From the NCBI GenBank assembly GCA_017893485.1, contig CM030368.1, positions 112,486,220-112,550,219 of the forward strand: 64,000 nt of DNA, read 5' to 3'. Positions 45,013 to 56,648 of this stretch are shown one piece after another. The notes under the pieces were generated by a model, which had not been told where the DNA came from, did no database searches, and was given only the letters and a program-made list of their open reading frames with translations. Origin of the DNA: Hemerocallis citrina (taxonomy: Eukaryota > Streptophyta > Magnoliopsida > Asparagales > Asphodelaceae). Position numbers and translations under genes: made by a program. How positions within the stretch are numbered: position 1 is the stretch's first letter; each line of letters opens with the position of its first letter.

Positions 45013-48000
45013 ATGACGAACTTTTGTAACAGGACATATATATATATAAATGAAATTTTGACTATGGTCTTGTTTAATAGTGGATCAACTCATTCTTTTG
45101 TGTCAAAATTTTTTTTGAAAAATTTAAGGTGCACACAAAAGGCAGTCCCTGAGTTAGCTTTAACGGTAGTTACGCTATCAGGGGCAACCCTTACTATAGA
45201 TCTTTGCTATAGGGGATGCAAGCTCCAGATTAGCGGAGAAACCGTAAGTATCGATTTGTTGGAGTTAGGTTTTGTCATTATTGGGATGGATTGGATGTCC
45301 AGGCACAAGGCAAGCTTTGACTGCAAGGAGAAGGAGGTAGTCATCTCAGCTAAAGGAGTGGAACTTGTAATCCACGGGGAGCAGAGATCGAAGGCAATGA
45401 CTTTTGCAGCCACTAGTGAAGTACGGGTACTGGAGGAGGTGAACAAGGTACCAGTGGTGAGGAATTTTCCACTTGTATTCTTAGAGGATTTACCTGGAAT
45501 TCCCCCACATCGTGATGTCGAGTTTAGCATCATAGTTCAACCAGGTAGCGTTCCAGTATCCAAAGCACCCTATCGAATGGCGCCAGTAGAGCAGAATGAG
45601 GTCAAGAAGCAGATTGAAGAGTATTTGTAGAAGGAATTTATCAGACCAAGTGCATCACCTTGGGGAGCACTAGTATTGCTCGTTAAAAAGAAGAACGGGT
45701 CATCCAGGATGTGTATTGATTATTGGGAATTGAATAAAGTCACTATTCGGAACAGGTACCCAATTCCCATGATCGACGATTTGTTCGATCAGCTTCAGGG
45801 AGCAGCAGTATTTTTGAAGATTGATCTACGGTCCGGATATCATCAAGTGCGAGTCAAGGAAGAGGATGTACCTAAGACAGCTTTTCGAACTTGACATGGA
45901 CACTATGAATTATTGGTAATGCCGTTTGGAGTGACTAACGCTCCAGCAATCTTCATGGACTTGATGAACAGAATCCTATGTCCGTTTATTGACTCATTTG
46001 TCGTGGTCTTCATCGATGAAATTTTGGTATATTGAAGAACAGAGCAGGAGCATGCTGAACATCTAACAGCAGTCTTGAGCAAGCTACAAGGGCATCAGTT
46101 GTATGCCAAATTATCTAAGTGTTAGTTCTGGAAATCGGAAGTTGCATTCCTAGGCCATATCCTTTCTAAAGAGGGAGTGGCAACGGATCCACAGAAGATA
46201 GAAGCAATCAAGGAATGGCCACAACCAAAGACGGTGAAGGAAGTAAGGACTTTTCTGGGTATGACTGGATATTACCGAAAGTTTATCCATAATTATGCAA
46301 GGATAGTTGTACCCCTTACATCCTTGACCAAGAAGAACCAAACTTTCGACTGGACCGAGAAGTGTGAAGAGAGTTTTCAGGAACTAAAGAACCGTTTGAT
46401 CTCCGCACCTATATTGGTATTACCTCAGGAGGACAATGACTATGTCATCTATAGTGATGAGTCGTATTTGGGGTTCGGGTGTGTGTTAATGCAGGAGGGC
46501 GAGGTTATAGCTTATGGTTCAAGACAGCTACGACTACACGAGAAGAATTGCCCGACCCATGATTTGGAACTTGCAGCCATAATGTTTGCTTTGAAATCAT
46601 GGAGACATTATATCTATGGAGCAAGGGTGGAAATTTACACTGACCGTAAGAGCTTAAAGTATATCTACCAGCAGAAGGATCTCAACTTAATGCAGAGGAG
46701 ATGGTTGGAAGTACTCGAAGACATCAGGCCTGAGATTATATATCATCTCGGAAAAGCCAACGTGGTAGCAGATGCGCTCAGCAGGAAGAGAAGTATGGCT
46801 ACATTGGTAGCAACCCGGAGAGAGCTAGATGAAGAGATCAGGCAGGCAGGCATTGAAGTGGTTACACAACACTTAAGTGCAATTTTGGCACAGTTGGTGT
46901 TACGACCAAGCTTGAATGAGCAAGTGAAAAAGGCTCAGACCGAAGATCCAGAAATGGACAACATGAAGAAGCAAGTGCACGAAGGGAAATTGCCCGAATT
47001 CAGTATAAGAGAAGGTTCACTATGGTTCGGTAACAGACTATGTGTACCAAAGGACGAGGAGTTAAGGGAAGACATCATGAAGGAAGCTCACTCCACATTA
47101 CATGGGATTCACCCCGAAGGCACCAAGATGTATCATGATATAAAGCAGCACTATTGGTGGTCAGGAATGAAGCGAGATATAGCACAGTTCGTCGCCAAAT
47201 GTGTGACATGCCAACAGGTTAAGGCCGAGAATCAGAAACCAGGAGGATTGCTACAGCCTTTACCCATTCCAGAATGGAAATGGGAGAACATCAGTATGGA
47301 TTTTATCACTGGATTACCCAGGAGCCCTAAAGAAAATGACTCAATATGGGTGATTGTAGATCGATTGACAAAGTCAGCGCATTTTCTTTCAGTAAAGACG
47401 ACCTGGACAGTCGAGAGGCTCGCCGAGATCTACATTGAGAACGTAGTGAAGCTACACGGAGTGCCAGTATCGATAGTATCCGATCGAGATGCAAGATTTA
47501 CATCTCGATTCTGGCGAAGTCTACAGTCAGCATTGGGAACTAGAACAGATTCAGCATAGCTTTTCACCCACAGACTGATGGACAGATGGAGAGAGTCAAT
47601 AGGATTCTTGAAGATATGTTGCGGGCATGCATTTTGGACTTCGGAGGAAGTTGGGGCTTGGTAGAGTTTTCCTATAATACCAGCTATCAGGCAAGCATTG
47701 GCATGGCCCCGTATGAAGCTTTGTATGGACGAAGATGCAGAACACTAGTTTGTTGGTTCGAGGTAGGAGAGCGGCAGATGTATGGGCCAGAAATCGTACA
47801 GCAAACGTCAGAACAGAATGAGATTATTCAGAAGAGGCTTCAAGAAGCACAAAGCATGCAGAAGAGCTATGCGGACAACCGTCGAAGAGAGTTGGAATTT
47901 GTGGAAGGTGACTCTGTATTTCTCAGGTGTCGCCGACAAAAGGAGTTATCCGATTCGGAAAAGGCGGGAAGTTAGCTTCGAGATACATTGGACCACACAA

Positions 48001-48319
48001 GATTCTGAAGAGGATTGACAGAATGGCTTATAAGTTGGAGCTACCTGCCAATTTATCTCAAGTGCATGACGTGTTCCACGTCTCTATGCTACGGAAGTAT
48101 GTGCCGGATTCAAGCCATCAGTTGCCAGAGGTTCCGAAAGATTTGCAGATAGATCTTTCCTATACAGAGCAACCAGTCAGGATACTTTATCATCAGGATA
48201 AGGTACTAAGAAACAAGGTCATCCTGATGGTCAAAGTTCTCTGGAAGAACCAGTTCGTGGAAGAAGCCACGTGAGAGCCGGAGAGCCGCATGAAGGCTTT
48301 ATATTCGGATTTGTTTTAA
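45013..48319 (+). pseudogene. Tekay-G pol: PR-RT-RH-IN-chromodomain (inactive)
   Basis: Protease: the active site reads LFNSGSTHSF where Asp is expected in place of Asn. RT (45590-46170) shows [15 protein letters not shown] and [14 protein letters not shown], but the catalytic box is FIDEILVY, one Asp changed to Glu. RNase H (46440-46720) shows YSDESYLGFGCVL and YTDRKSLKYI. Integrase (47060-47700) has an HHCC zinc motif ending CVTCQQV, then MDFITGLP, SDRDARFTSRFW and the Glu of GQMERV. The tail (48150-48319) resembles a chromodomain: VLRNKVILMVKVLW and FVEEAT. Stops lie near 45628, 45892, 46036, 46123, 47557 and 48272. Frameshifts lie near 47548 and 47930. Confidence 0.9.
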
Positions 48320-48382
48320 GTGTTTTCTATTTTATTTGTTGTTATTTTCTCCTACTAGGAACGTTCTGGGGACAGAACGACT

Positions 48383-48397
48383 CGAAGGAGGGAGTGA
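48383..48397 (+). other. Polypurine tract of Tekay-G
   Basis: CGAAGGAGGGAGTGA directly precedes the 3' LTR start TGTAATACC. Confidence 0.8.
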
Positions 48398-51300
48398 TGT
48401 AATACCCCGGATTGTTCGATACTTAAATATATATTTGTATGTACATATATTGTCCGTATGCGTGCACATGATTGCAGTGTTTTGGGTTGATTTTGCTATC
48501 GTGATGTGCGGTTAGGTTTGCGGGGCGGTTTGTAGGAGGGTTGCATTCTAAAAGACACACGAGAATGAGGAGGACCAATACTGGTATAAACACTAGTTTT
48601 TGGTACGACGCCTATACAAATATAACATTGTATGATACTATGGTGGGTATATCTTGCGTACACTCGATAAATCCCTCGTCTCGCATCTAGGAACCCATTT
48701 AAGTGTTAAAATGGGTAGCCAACACACTACACCTCAAAACCATTGGCTAGGCCATGGTTTCACTTCAAAACCACCCTACAACCCTACCCCTACTACCTAG
48801 AAACCGGCCACACCCTCCCCCCTCTTTCCTCACTCACTCCTCCATCAAAAACCCTTCATTTCCATCTTGCTTGTTCTAAAATTTCAGAATTCAACCAAGA
48901 AAAAAAGAAGAGAAGGAGAGTAAGAAGAGAGATTGAAGAAGGAGCTCTAGGAGGGATTCTCAAGGAAGGAACGCTCAAGGAAATCAATTACTCTACATCA
49001 ACTCAGGATAGGGGAGTTACTCTAAACCTTTATTATTGTTTCTTGAATGATTTCTTGCATGCATGTGTGGTAGTAAGTGTTAGGATGAATATCTAAGAAG
49101 ATTGGAAGATGAAATCAGAAACTAGAACTAGAATCTTGATCTGTAGGCTATTTTCTAGATTTTCCAGAGAGCAAACCACATGGAATTAGATCATGGAAAT
49201 TTTACATATTGTTCCTATCTGTGTTTAGCTGGTTCATGAATTATTTTGGATTTTTCTGAGATGGGTTGGTATTTTAATAAAATCTATTTGTGAAACTGTG
49301 TCGTAAGGCAGCAGCAGTAGTTGGTTAACATGATGCCTGAGATTGTTAGCATTTTCATAATTAATTTGAAATTTTTAATTTTCTTAATTTGAAATTTTTA
49401 CCCTGTATTCCCACTTGTATTTAGATTCTACAGTAAAATCAGGAAAATATTTGGATGAATTTACAGGCATGTGAAAAATTGATCTTTAAGTAGTAGCTAG
49501 AGCTGTAACTAAAGAACATGCTGATTTTTGTGCTTAATTGAAATATGAAGAATTCAGTGTAGACTTAGATTTTGGACATGAAACCTTTTTGCATGTTGTT
49601 CATATTGATATATAGTTTCTTCACTGTAATCTTTGTGTCAATTGGATGAGTACAGAATTTATGATGATTTTATTAGCATGTACTATGCTAGTTTCAGCCA
49701 AATTTGATACCCTGTAGAGATTGCACATTTGAGGTTCCTTAAGAGCAAAATTTGAGGAACTGTTTCCTTAGATGTTTGTAGTAGATATCAAGTCCTTTCC
49801 AACAAGACCTATTTGAGGTGTTTCAAGTAAGTGGTTGATTTATTGTGATTTGTGCAATACTGGATAGAGGCCAGGAATGGAGCTGAGTGCTCTGATTTAG
49901 GAAGTCTTAGTGTGTGACTTGGTACATTTGTGAGAGATGTGTGTGTTAGGGTGATCTATTGGTATATTTTGGACTCATGACCAACTAGAGGATTTTTTAG
50001 GACATCCACACCTTCCCATAGAACTTGGGTTTGTAGCATTCTGATGAGTAGGCAGTGTTTTATGCTACCGGTAAGGCGCAGCCCGTGTACAGGAAATACA
50101 CAGGCTGAGGCTTGAGATACTATTTTGAGGACCTAGATAATGGAATTTGAGTTTATGAGCAACTAGGAAGTTGTAGCCTAGGTTCTTACCTTTCTAGATT
50201 GGGCTCGTACACCCCAATCGGAGTTGTATCGAGGGAGTTATGACCTTTTTGAGTTTCAGGCAGAAAACCCGTAGGTTGCTTAGTCTGGTTGTTGACTAGG
50301 TATTGTGAAGATTCATTCCCCTGTGTGCCACTGTGTTGATAACTCTTGTTTAGGGAGGTTTGGCATTTTTTGTTGGTGTTTTTGACTCCCATAGTGGGAT
50401 GCGTGACTAGAGTTAGTCACTAGGATAAGGAATGCCCTGTATCTGTCGACCCTAAGTTGTGAACTTCCACCGAAGCATAGGACATCCGAGCCGTGCCATT
50501 CATATGAGTTCATAGCCCGGGTTAGGGGTGAACACACATTCATTGCCGGGTTAGGGGTGAATGCAGGCCGTAGTGCTGGGCAATTTCAAGTCGGAAAAGT
50601 GGCGAACCGGACCGGTATCGCCAGGGCTAGAGGTTGATAGGCAAGTTTGGAAGCAATCTGATCTTTTACCTAAAGTGATTAGAGTAAGGCTGGGATTAGA
50701 GTGACATTTTAAGGGGTTAGGTAATTGCATTAATACTAGCAGACCATGGTCAGTGTTGTACCTTCCTATCGTAGGAATACGTTTTCGACACTCATGTGTG
50801 AGTCCTCGGCTCGTATCTCAATCTGTTAATTCCCCAAAGTTTTGCCGGAGTAAGGTACGGGAGGCTAGAGGGATTTGACCCCCTAAGGACATCACGTTCT
50901 TATGCACGTGGGTTTTGTTGTTTTGGTATATATAAGTTCATAGCCCGAATTAGGGTTGAACACGCATCCGTCAGTCCATAGCCTGGGTTAGGGGTGGACA
51001 CAGGAATCACACGGTCTTGCGACCGGATTCAACGTGGCTTTTTGAAGAGGTCCGTGTGTGGGTACTAATTGGCAAACATGACCACCACTTTGGTATTACA
51101 GTGGTGAAAATAAATCGACCAGCTGCAACCTCCTTGGGCAACAGACAATCTGTTGGGAACTAGTTGAGTACAAGAGTAGGATGCATGGCGAGGGTTTGAA
51201 TCCCTGAATTGTGGAGAAAGACGTCTAGATTTGGGGGCATATGTAGTATGGAATGCATTCGTGCTCCAAAGTCTTGCTTGCATTAGAGTCAGGCATGTGA

Positions 51301-51725
51301 TTTGCTGCATCTAGTTATAGGGTCATGGCATACCACTGCATTAGAACCCGAATCCATTAAACCCTTGTTTTGGCACATCACTTTTCTCTTTTGCATAAAT
51401 TATTGGTTGCGATTGAATTTTAGAGGATCGCTATTATTATCAGCTTTGCGTCAATCAAAGTACGAACGTTCCCCGCCTTGTAGGTATCCGGAGCCAATCT
51501 ACAGGTACTCGAGTTGGTCCAAGGATCTAAGGGACATATGCAAGTGCTATTATATTAATGTAAATCTTGTAATTTTTATTTGGATATTGTAGCACTTGTA
51601 AATGTAACATTTATATGGAATAAAGGTTTTAAATTTTCCTGTACTTTCTGTGATTGTGGCTATTTTGAAGTTCGACTCCTGGAGTAAGGTCTCAGGTTCC
51701 CGGTATGGGGATTTGGGGCGCTACA
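48398..51725 (+). mobile_element. Tekay-G 3' LTR
   Basis: It starts TGTAATACCCCGGATTG and ends ...TTTGGGGCGCTACA, 3328 bp, nearly the same length as the 5' LTR. The open frames within (48743-49096 and others) recur in the 5' LTR region near 40060-40400 with changes and are not genes. Confidence 0.92.
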
Positions 51726-51730
51726 TTCAT
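51726..51730. repeat. Tekay-G target-site duplication, right
   Basis: TTCAT versus TACAT on the left. Counting the target once brings the interrupted antisense ORF back into one open frame up to a GTAAGT splice-donor-like site at about 51756, which supports this border. Confidence 0.65.
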
Positions 51731-52869
51731 GAAGTGGGCTCAGGCGCAGGTCGCGGTAAGTATTTGTTAGTTATCCACTTTGTGCTTAGTATTTATGAAT
51801 TTTGTGTCTAACTCAATTCTCCTCGGCAAGACACTGCTGCACGAGGCACATCTAAGGAAGTTTCTAGAGAAGGAGGTTTAGCTCGAGAAGCGGAATGCCG
51901 GGCGGTACATCTGAGAGGGAAAGAAGCTGAAGGACGAGCTGACGGCGGCTTAGGGAGCTCATGCGATCTTCCAAGACGAGATGGCTTCTCTACAGGATCA
52001 GCATGCGCACGAGGTCGCGGTGGTTCGAGCTGTGGCAAAGTTGGTGTATGACTAGCTGGAGATGTCCTCTGCGGATGAGCTGATCCAAGCTCAAGACGAC
52101 GCATACGACTACGCCAAGGAGCACTTTCTGCACCTCCACCCGGAGGCCAAGATCGACCACTTAAACTACGGGTGGGTGCCTCCCGTGCTTCCACCGACCC
52201 CCTGGTGGTGAGGAAGGGGTGGCTCCAAAGGACCCTCGTGTGGAGGAGGAGGCAGGGGGTGAACCGCCTGCCGAAGAGGTGCCAAAGTAGTGTAGGATTT
52301 TTACTTTCTTTTTTATTTGTATTTGCGTAGTCGGACTAGCCACTGCTTTTTGTAACACAATTTTTGAATTTATAAAAACAAAATGAGTGTGCTGATCTGC
52401 TATCGAAAGCAGGTCACGACCGAGACTCTGCGGTGGGTTATTTTATGAACAAGTCTATGGAGCTCAGCCTAGAGGCTGCTCGCCTGAAGAAGGCCATAGC
52501 CAACCTAGACTGGGGGAGTGCCGAGACAAACTGGGCTCTATCTGATGCCTCTACCAGGCCTTAGACCTCCGAATTCATTCTTCACGAAGTCGTTGTTGAG
52601 AAGGAGATGGAGATTCAGAGGCTGAAGGTGCTGCTAGGCGTTAGACGACCTCGGCTCGACCGTCCGGAGCCAGGAGGCCCCTTTGTCTTAGGCTCCTCAC
52701 CGACCCTGTATCTGGAGATGGCGAGGCTTGCTGACGTGCAGAGCTCGGTCGCAGGGACGTCGACTATAGCTATGCCCAAGTTGGGGGATGAGATTGCTGG
52801 AGGGCAGAGCCGTTCTGCCGGGCTCGAGGCGGCTCTGGTGAGCCCGGAGGGTCTGGAGAGAGACCCTTA
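51731..52869 (+). pseudogene. Tat-B antisense ORF, part 2 (coiled-coil)
   Basis: After the insertion the frame reaches a GTAAGT-like donor at about 51756. A Lys/Glu-rich coiled-coil region resumes near 51835 (EKRNAGRYI, KKLKDELTAA, FQDEMASLQDQHAHEVAVV, DDAYDYAKEHFLHLHPEAK), ends near 52210, and holds several stops. A further block (52446-52869) reads MELSLEAARLKKAIANL and EMEIQRLKVLLGV with one stop. The overall character, Lys/Glu coiled coil toward the pol side, matches the antisense ORF of Tat-A at 24840-25706. Function unknown. Confidence 0.6.
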
Positions 52870-53236
52870 GGTAGAAGTGGAGGGAGAATGTTTTTCAATT
52901 GTATCGTAGCCTTTGAGGGTGTTTATGAATAAAATTTGATTTGTCTGACCCTTGTTGACTTGGAAAAATTAGGATGTTGCCTGCCCCTGGAATCCGGGCT
53001 CTGAACCCCCTGCTATGCTTGGGAGCCGAGCCGTTACTTCCTCCTATAGCACTTAATGGGGGACATTTCACCTTCTGATAACACTTAATGGGGGACATTT
53101 CATCTTCCGTCGTTTGGACTTCTCAATGTCATAAATGCGCCTTTCTGGAGGGCTATATAACCCTTACCCCCTCACAAGTAGTTCATCAGAGATCGCCTCA
53201 CTTCACCGTGAGTTCCCGTCACCGATGAATCTCTTG
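52870..53236. repeat. Spacer with a 34-bp duplicated phrase
   Basis: CACTTAATGGGGGACATTTC occurs twice about 34 bases apart near 53049-53105. Otherwise I see no gene or motif. Confidence 0.5.
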
Positions 53237-53566
53237 CCACCCTCTGAGAATTCGGGGTTGCGGCTCCGAGGGCCGTTTACCCAGAGTTGTCAGCGGGTAA
53301 GAGGTGGATCGATCCCGAGGGCGGGACTCGGGGTGCTTACCGAAGGCGGGCACCCTAACATGGAATTTTTGTTCGAGAGTCCTGGATCGGTGGCTCCCCT
53401 ACCACCCTCTGACAGTTCGGGGTTTCGGCTCCGAGGTCCGTTTACCCCGAGTTATCAGTGGGTGAGAGGTGGGTCGACCCAAAGTTCGGGGCTCGGGGCG
53501 TTTGCCGAAGGCGAGCGCCCTAAGTCTTAATGAAAAATTTTGGGTAGGGAGGAGAGCTAGAATCCC
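53237..53566. repeat. 165-bp tandem duplication in Tat-B
   Basis: Two copies start at 53237 and 53402 with CCACCCTCTGA, share GGTTTCGGCTCCGAGGTCCG-like sequence and end near GCGCCCTAA. The open frame at 53135-53530 is a by-product of the repeat. Confidence 0.85.
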
Positions 53567-54395
53567 GAAGGCCGAGCCCCCGTAACTTGGAAGAGTTGTT
53601 GGGTCATGGCTTAGGGTAACTGCCGAGCGCAAAGCCCTGTTAGCTTGAGAAAGCTAGGGCGTGGCTCAAGGTGAGTGCCGAGGGTTGAGTCCCCTTAGCT
53701 TGGGAGAAGAGTTGTCGGGTTGTGGCTCGGAGGCACTGCCGAGCGCGAAGTCCTATTAGCTTGAGAAAGCTAGGGCATTGCTCGAGGTGAGTGCCGAGGG
53801 TTGAGCCCCTTTAATTGGGGAGAAGAGTCATCGGGTTGTGGATCGGAGGCACTGCTGAGATGCCATGTTAGCTTGAGAAAGCTAGGGCGTGGCTCGAGGT
53901 GAGTGCCGAGGGTCGAGCCCCCTTAACTTGGGAGAAGAGTTGTCGGGTTGTGGCTCGGAGGTACTGCCGAGCATGAAGCCCTGTTAACTTGAGAACGATC
54001 GGGCGTGGCTCGAGGTGAGTGCCAAGGGTCGAGCCCCCTTAACTTGGGATAAGAGTTATCGGGTTATGGCTCGGAGGCACTGCCAAGCGCGAAACCCTGT
54101 TTGCTTGAGAAAGCTAGGGGGTGGCTCGAGGTGAGTGCCGAGGGTCCAGCCCCCTTAACTAGGGAGAAGAGTCGTCGGGTTGTGGATCGAAGGCACTGCC
54201 AAGCGCGAAGCCCTGTTAGCTTGAGAAAGCTAGGGCGTGGCTCGAGTTGAGTGCCGAGGGTCGAGCCCTTTTAACTGGGGAGAAGAGTTGTCGAGTTGTG
54301 GCTCGGAGGCACTACCGAGCGCAAAGCCCTGTTAGCTTGAGAAATCATAAGGCGTAGCTCGAGGTGAGTGCTGAGGTTCGAGCCCCCTTAACTTG
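53567..54395. repeat. ~115-bp tandem array of Tat-B, related to the 57-bp array
   Basis: About seven units start near 53711, 53826, 53939, 54055 and onward with GTTGTCGGGTTGTGGCTCGG. They contain GGCACTGCCGAGCGCGAAG, GAGAAAGCTAGGGCGTGGCT and CGAGGTGAGTGCCGAGGGTC. Each unit is two half-units comparable to the 57-bp monomer at 35356-38665 (GGCTCGAGGTCACTGCCGAG ... GAAAAGCTAGGGGGT). The period varies from 113 to 116. Confidence 0.85.
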
Positions 54396-54500
54396 GCGGA
54401 AAAAATTAAAAAAGTGTAGAAGAAAACATAAAGTTACACTTTGTATTTACAGAAGGGAATAGCACGTAAGTGTCGATTACAATAGATCAGTTACATAAGT
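54396..54500 (-). other. Tat-B post-pol spacer
   Basis: About 105 bases between the pol stop and the 115-bp array, the counterpart of 23585-23779 in Tat-A. No motif is evident. Confidence 0.4.
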
Positions 54501-55970
54501 CTAGCCCTCTCCTTCGAGGAACTTAATGAGGTACTCTGCATTCCAGGGCCTCTTGATTATCCTGCCCCCCAGGTCTGCAAGTCGGTACGTGCCAGGATGG
54601 ACCACTTCAGAGACCTTGTAAGGGCCCTCCCAATTAGGCAAGAGTTTTCACTTTCCTCTGGGGTTGGATATCGCAAGCTTTCTGAGCACGAGGTCACCCC
54701 GCTAGATGTCCGTCGGGCGGACCTTGTTGTTGTAGAATTTCTCGATCCTTTGTTGGTATATGCTTCTATGAATGGTGGATCTTTCCCTGATCTCGTTGAT
54801 GAGGTCCATATTGGCTCTGAGGTCCGAAGAGTTGTCCTCCTGCCTGAAGGCCATGATCTTGGGCGAGGGGAGGCCGATCTCGAGAGGGATAACGGCCTCG
54901 GCACCGTAGGTGAGGTTGAACGGGGATTCGCCCGTAGGTATCCTCTTAGTTGTTTGGTGCGCCCATAGTACGCTGGGTAGCTCGTCGACCCAAAGTCCCT
55001 TTGGCAAATTATCTAGCTGCTTCTTGAGGCCGACTAGGATCTGGCGGTTTGCATTTTCGGCTTGGCCGTTTGACTGAGGGTGGCACACCGATGTCTTCGC
55101 AGAACTTTCGAAAGTTTTTACAGCGAACTGGGTCCCGTTGTCGGTGATGAGTACCTGCGAGATCCCGAATCGGTAGATGATGTTCCTCCAGAAGAATTGT
55201 TGAGTCTGATGCTCGGTGATTGTGGCCAAGGGCTGTCCCTCGAACCACTTTGTGAAGTACCGATGACTACCACCAGAAATTTCCTTTGACTCGTTGCTTG
55301 TGGGAAGGGACCGACCAGGTCCATCCCCCACATAGCGAAAGGGGTCGGGCTGGATAAGATCGGAGGTTGGCCTGGGGAAGCCTCTTCACCGATGAGAATC
55401 TTAGGCACGGGCCACATCGCTTGACGAGGTCTTGGGAGTCTTGTAGCATTGTAGGCCAGTAGTACCCGTGATTTAAGGCCTTTCGGGCGAGTGACCTGCT
55501 CCCCATGTCGCATTCGCCGATTCCCTCGTGCAGTTCTTTCAGAGCGTACTTCGCCTCATCTGGAGTTAGGCAGCAGAGGTAGGGCCTACCGTCGGCTGAT
55601 GTGTATGAACACTTGAAGAGCGTTTATTCAATCAGTGCGAATCTTTTAGAGCGGACCCTGATCCTTCTTGTTTCGACCTGCTCTTGAGGGAGCTCGTCAT
55701 CCGAAAGGAATTTTTGAACGGGCATCGTCCAATTGTCTGGTTGGAGATCAGTGTTGAGGAAGGAGGCTTCGGGGAGGTCGATGCTAGGCTCGAGGAGGAC
55801 TTCGATCGGAACGGTGCGGTCGAGCCCTTAAAACAATGACGAGGCGAGCTTCAATAACGAATCCGCCTGGGCGTTCTGTTCCCTGTGGAACCATTCTATC
55901 GAGTGGTATTTGAAAGACACCAAGAGGTGATGGACTACTGCTAGGTACTGCACCATTCGGGGGTTGCAAG
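54501..55970 (-). pseudogene. Tat-B integrase and end of second RNase H
   Basis: From 55970 leftward: the tail of the plant-type RNase H (VQYLAVVHHLLVSF, EWFHREQNAQADSLLKLAS), a linker, a zinc region with LKELHEGIGE, HGYYWPTMLQD and VKRCGPCLRF, then the core with GMDLVGPFP, TDNGTQFA and NGQAENANRQI. The C-terminal part shows NWEGPYKVSEVV and the stop at 54501-54503. Damage includes a stop near 55620, another near 54660 and frameshifts around 55250-55500 and 54700. It is interrupted at 55971 by the family F LTR. It closely parallels the Tat-A integrase. Confidence 0.85.
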
Positions 55971-56635
55971 TGTAACGCCCCGATTTCCTGTAACTGGGAA
56001 ACCGTGACATAAGCCAGAATCTTTCCTTCAATTAGTCACAATACACAGAAAAATAGGAAAACATAAAACTTTTTATTCAACACAATGTATTACAAGTCCA
56101 AATGTTATGAAACTGCAATACATTATAACAGTGTTACAATAATACCTTTACAATCCAAAGTGTTACAACTTTCAACAATTTACATCAGAGTACAATTAAT
56201 AAAGAACAGCACTTGGTATTTCATTTGGATGCTTCCCAACAAATAAATGAATTATAGCAATTGTTACAAACGGAATAATAGTAGACAATAAAAATTACAG
56301 CAGAACTAAAATCGACTCTTGCGTCTCTCGCCTTGAGTCCTCCTGAATCTTGTACCTGTACTCCTACAATCCAGTACCTATTGAAATGGAGACGTCAGTA
56401 CATATACTGACGCTTTAAGGCTGATGACTAGCAGCAATTCTCCACTTAAAGCAAACAGATTGATGAAAAGAGAAACATGTATATATAGTTGATGTGTCAG
56501 TGTATGCTTATGACTTAGACTCTAATGCAAGACTTATTAATGCAACGATGCTCTCATTGTAATGCAAGCAAATCTCCGGAACAGTATGCAGCCCATACTA
56601 CATACGCCCCATCTCAAGCCGTTTCTTCATATATA

Positions 56636-56648
56636 GGGATTTGAACCC
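56636..56648 (-). promoter_or_regulatory. Pol III B-box-like motif in family F LTR
   Basis: On minus GGGTTCAAATCCC follows GAGTACAAGAGTAG and CATGGCGC, in the same order as the block in Tekay-G. Confidence 0.4.

Larger units (their letters stand above)
39711..51725 (+). mobile_element. Tekay-G: complete chromovirus (Ty3, Tekay/Del-like), 12 kb
   Basis: Two LTRs of about 3.3 kb (39711-43035, 48398-51725) flank a primer-binding site, a short upstream ORF, gag, pol with C-terminal chromodomain-like tail, and a polypurine tract. LTR size, initiator tRNA-Met priming and the C-terminal VKVLWKN module point to the Tekay/Del lineage. It lies inside the Tat-B antisense ORF and reads opposite to Tat-B pol. 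All structural parts are present but pol and gag carry many stops and active-site changes. Confidence 0.9.
34560..55970 (-). mobile_element. Tat-B: Tat-lineage Ty3 retrotransposon, minus strand, interrupted
   Basis: Reading on minus from 55970: the end of the second RNase H, integrase, a spacer with a 165-bp duplication and a 115-bp array, an antisense ORF (plus strand), a ~58-copy 57-bp array, a polypurine tract and the 3' LTR ending at 34560. Gag, protease and RT would lie beyond the family F insertion at 55971, outside the window. Tekay-G (39711-51725) splits the antisense ORF. Layout and LTR motifs match Tat-A. Confidence 0.82.
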
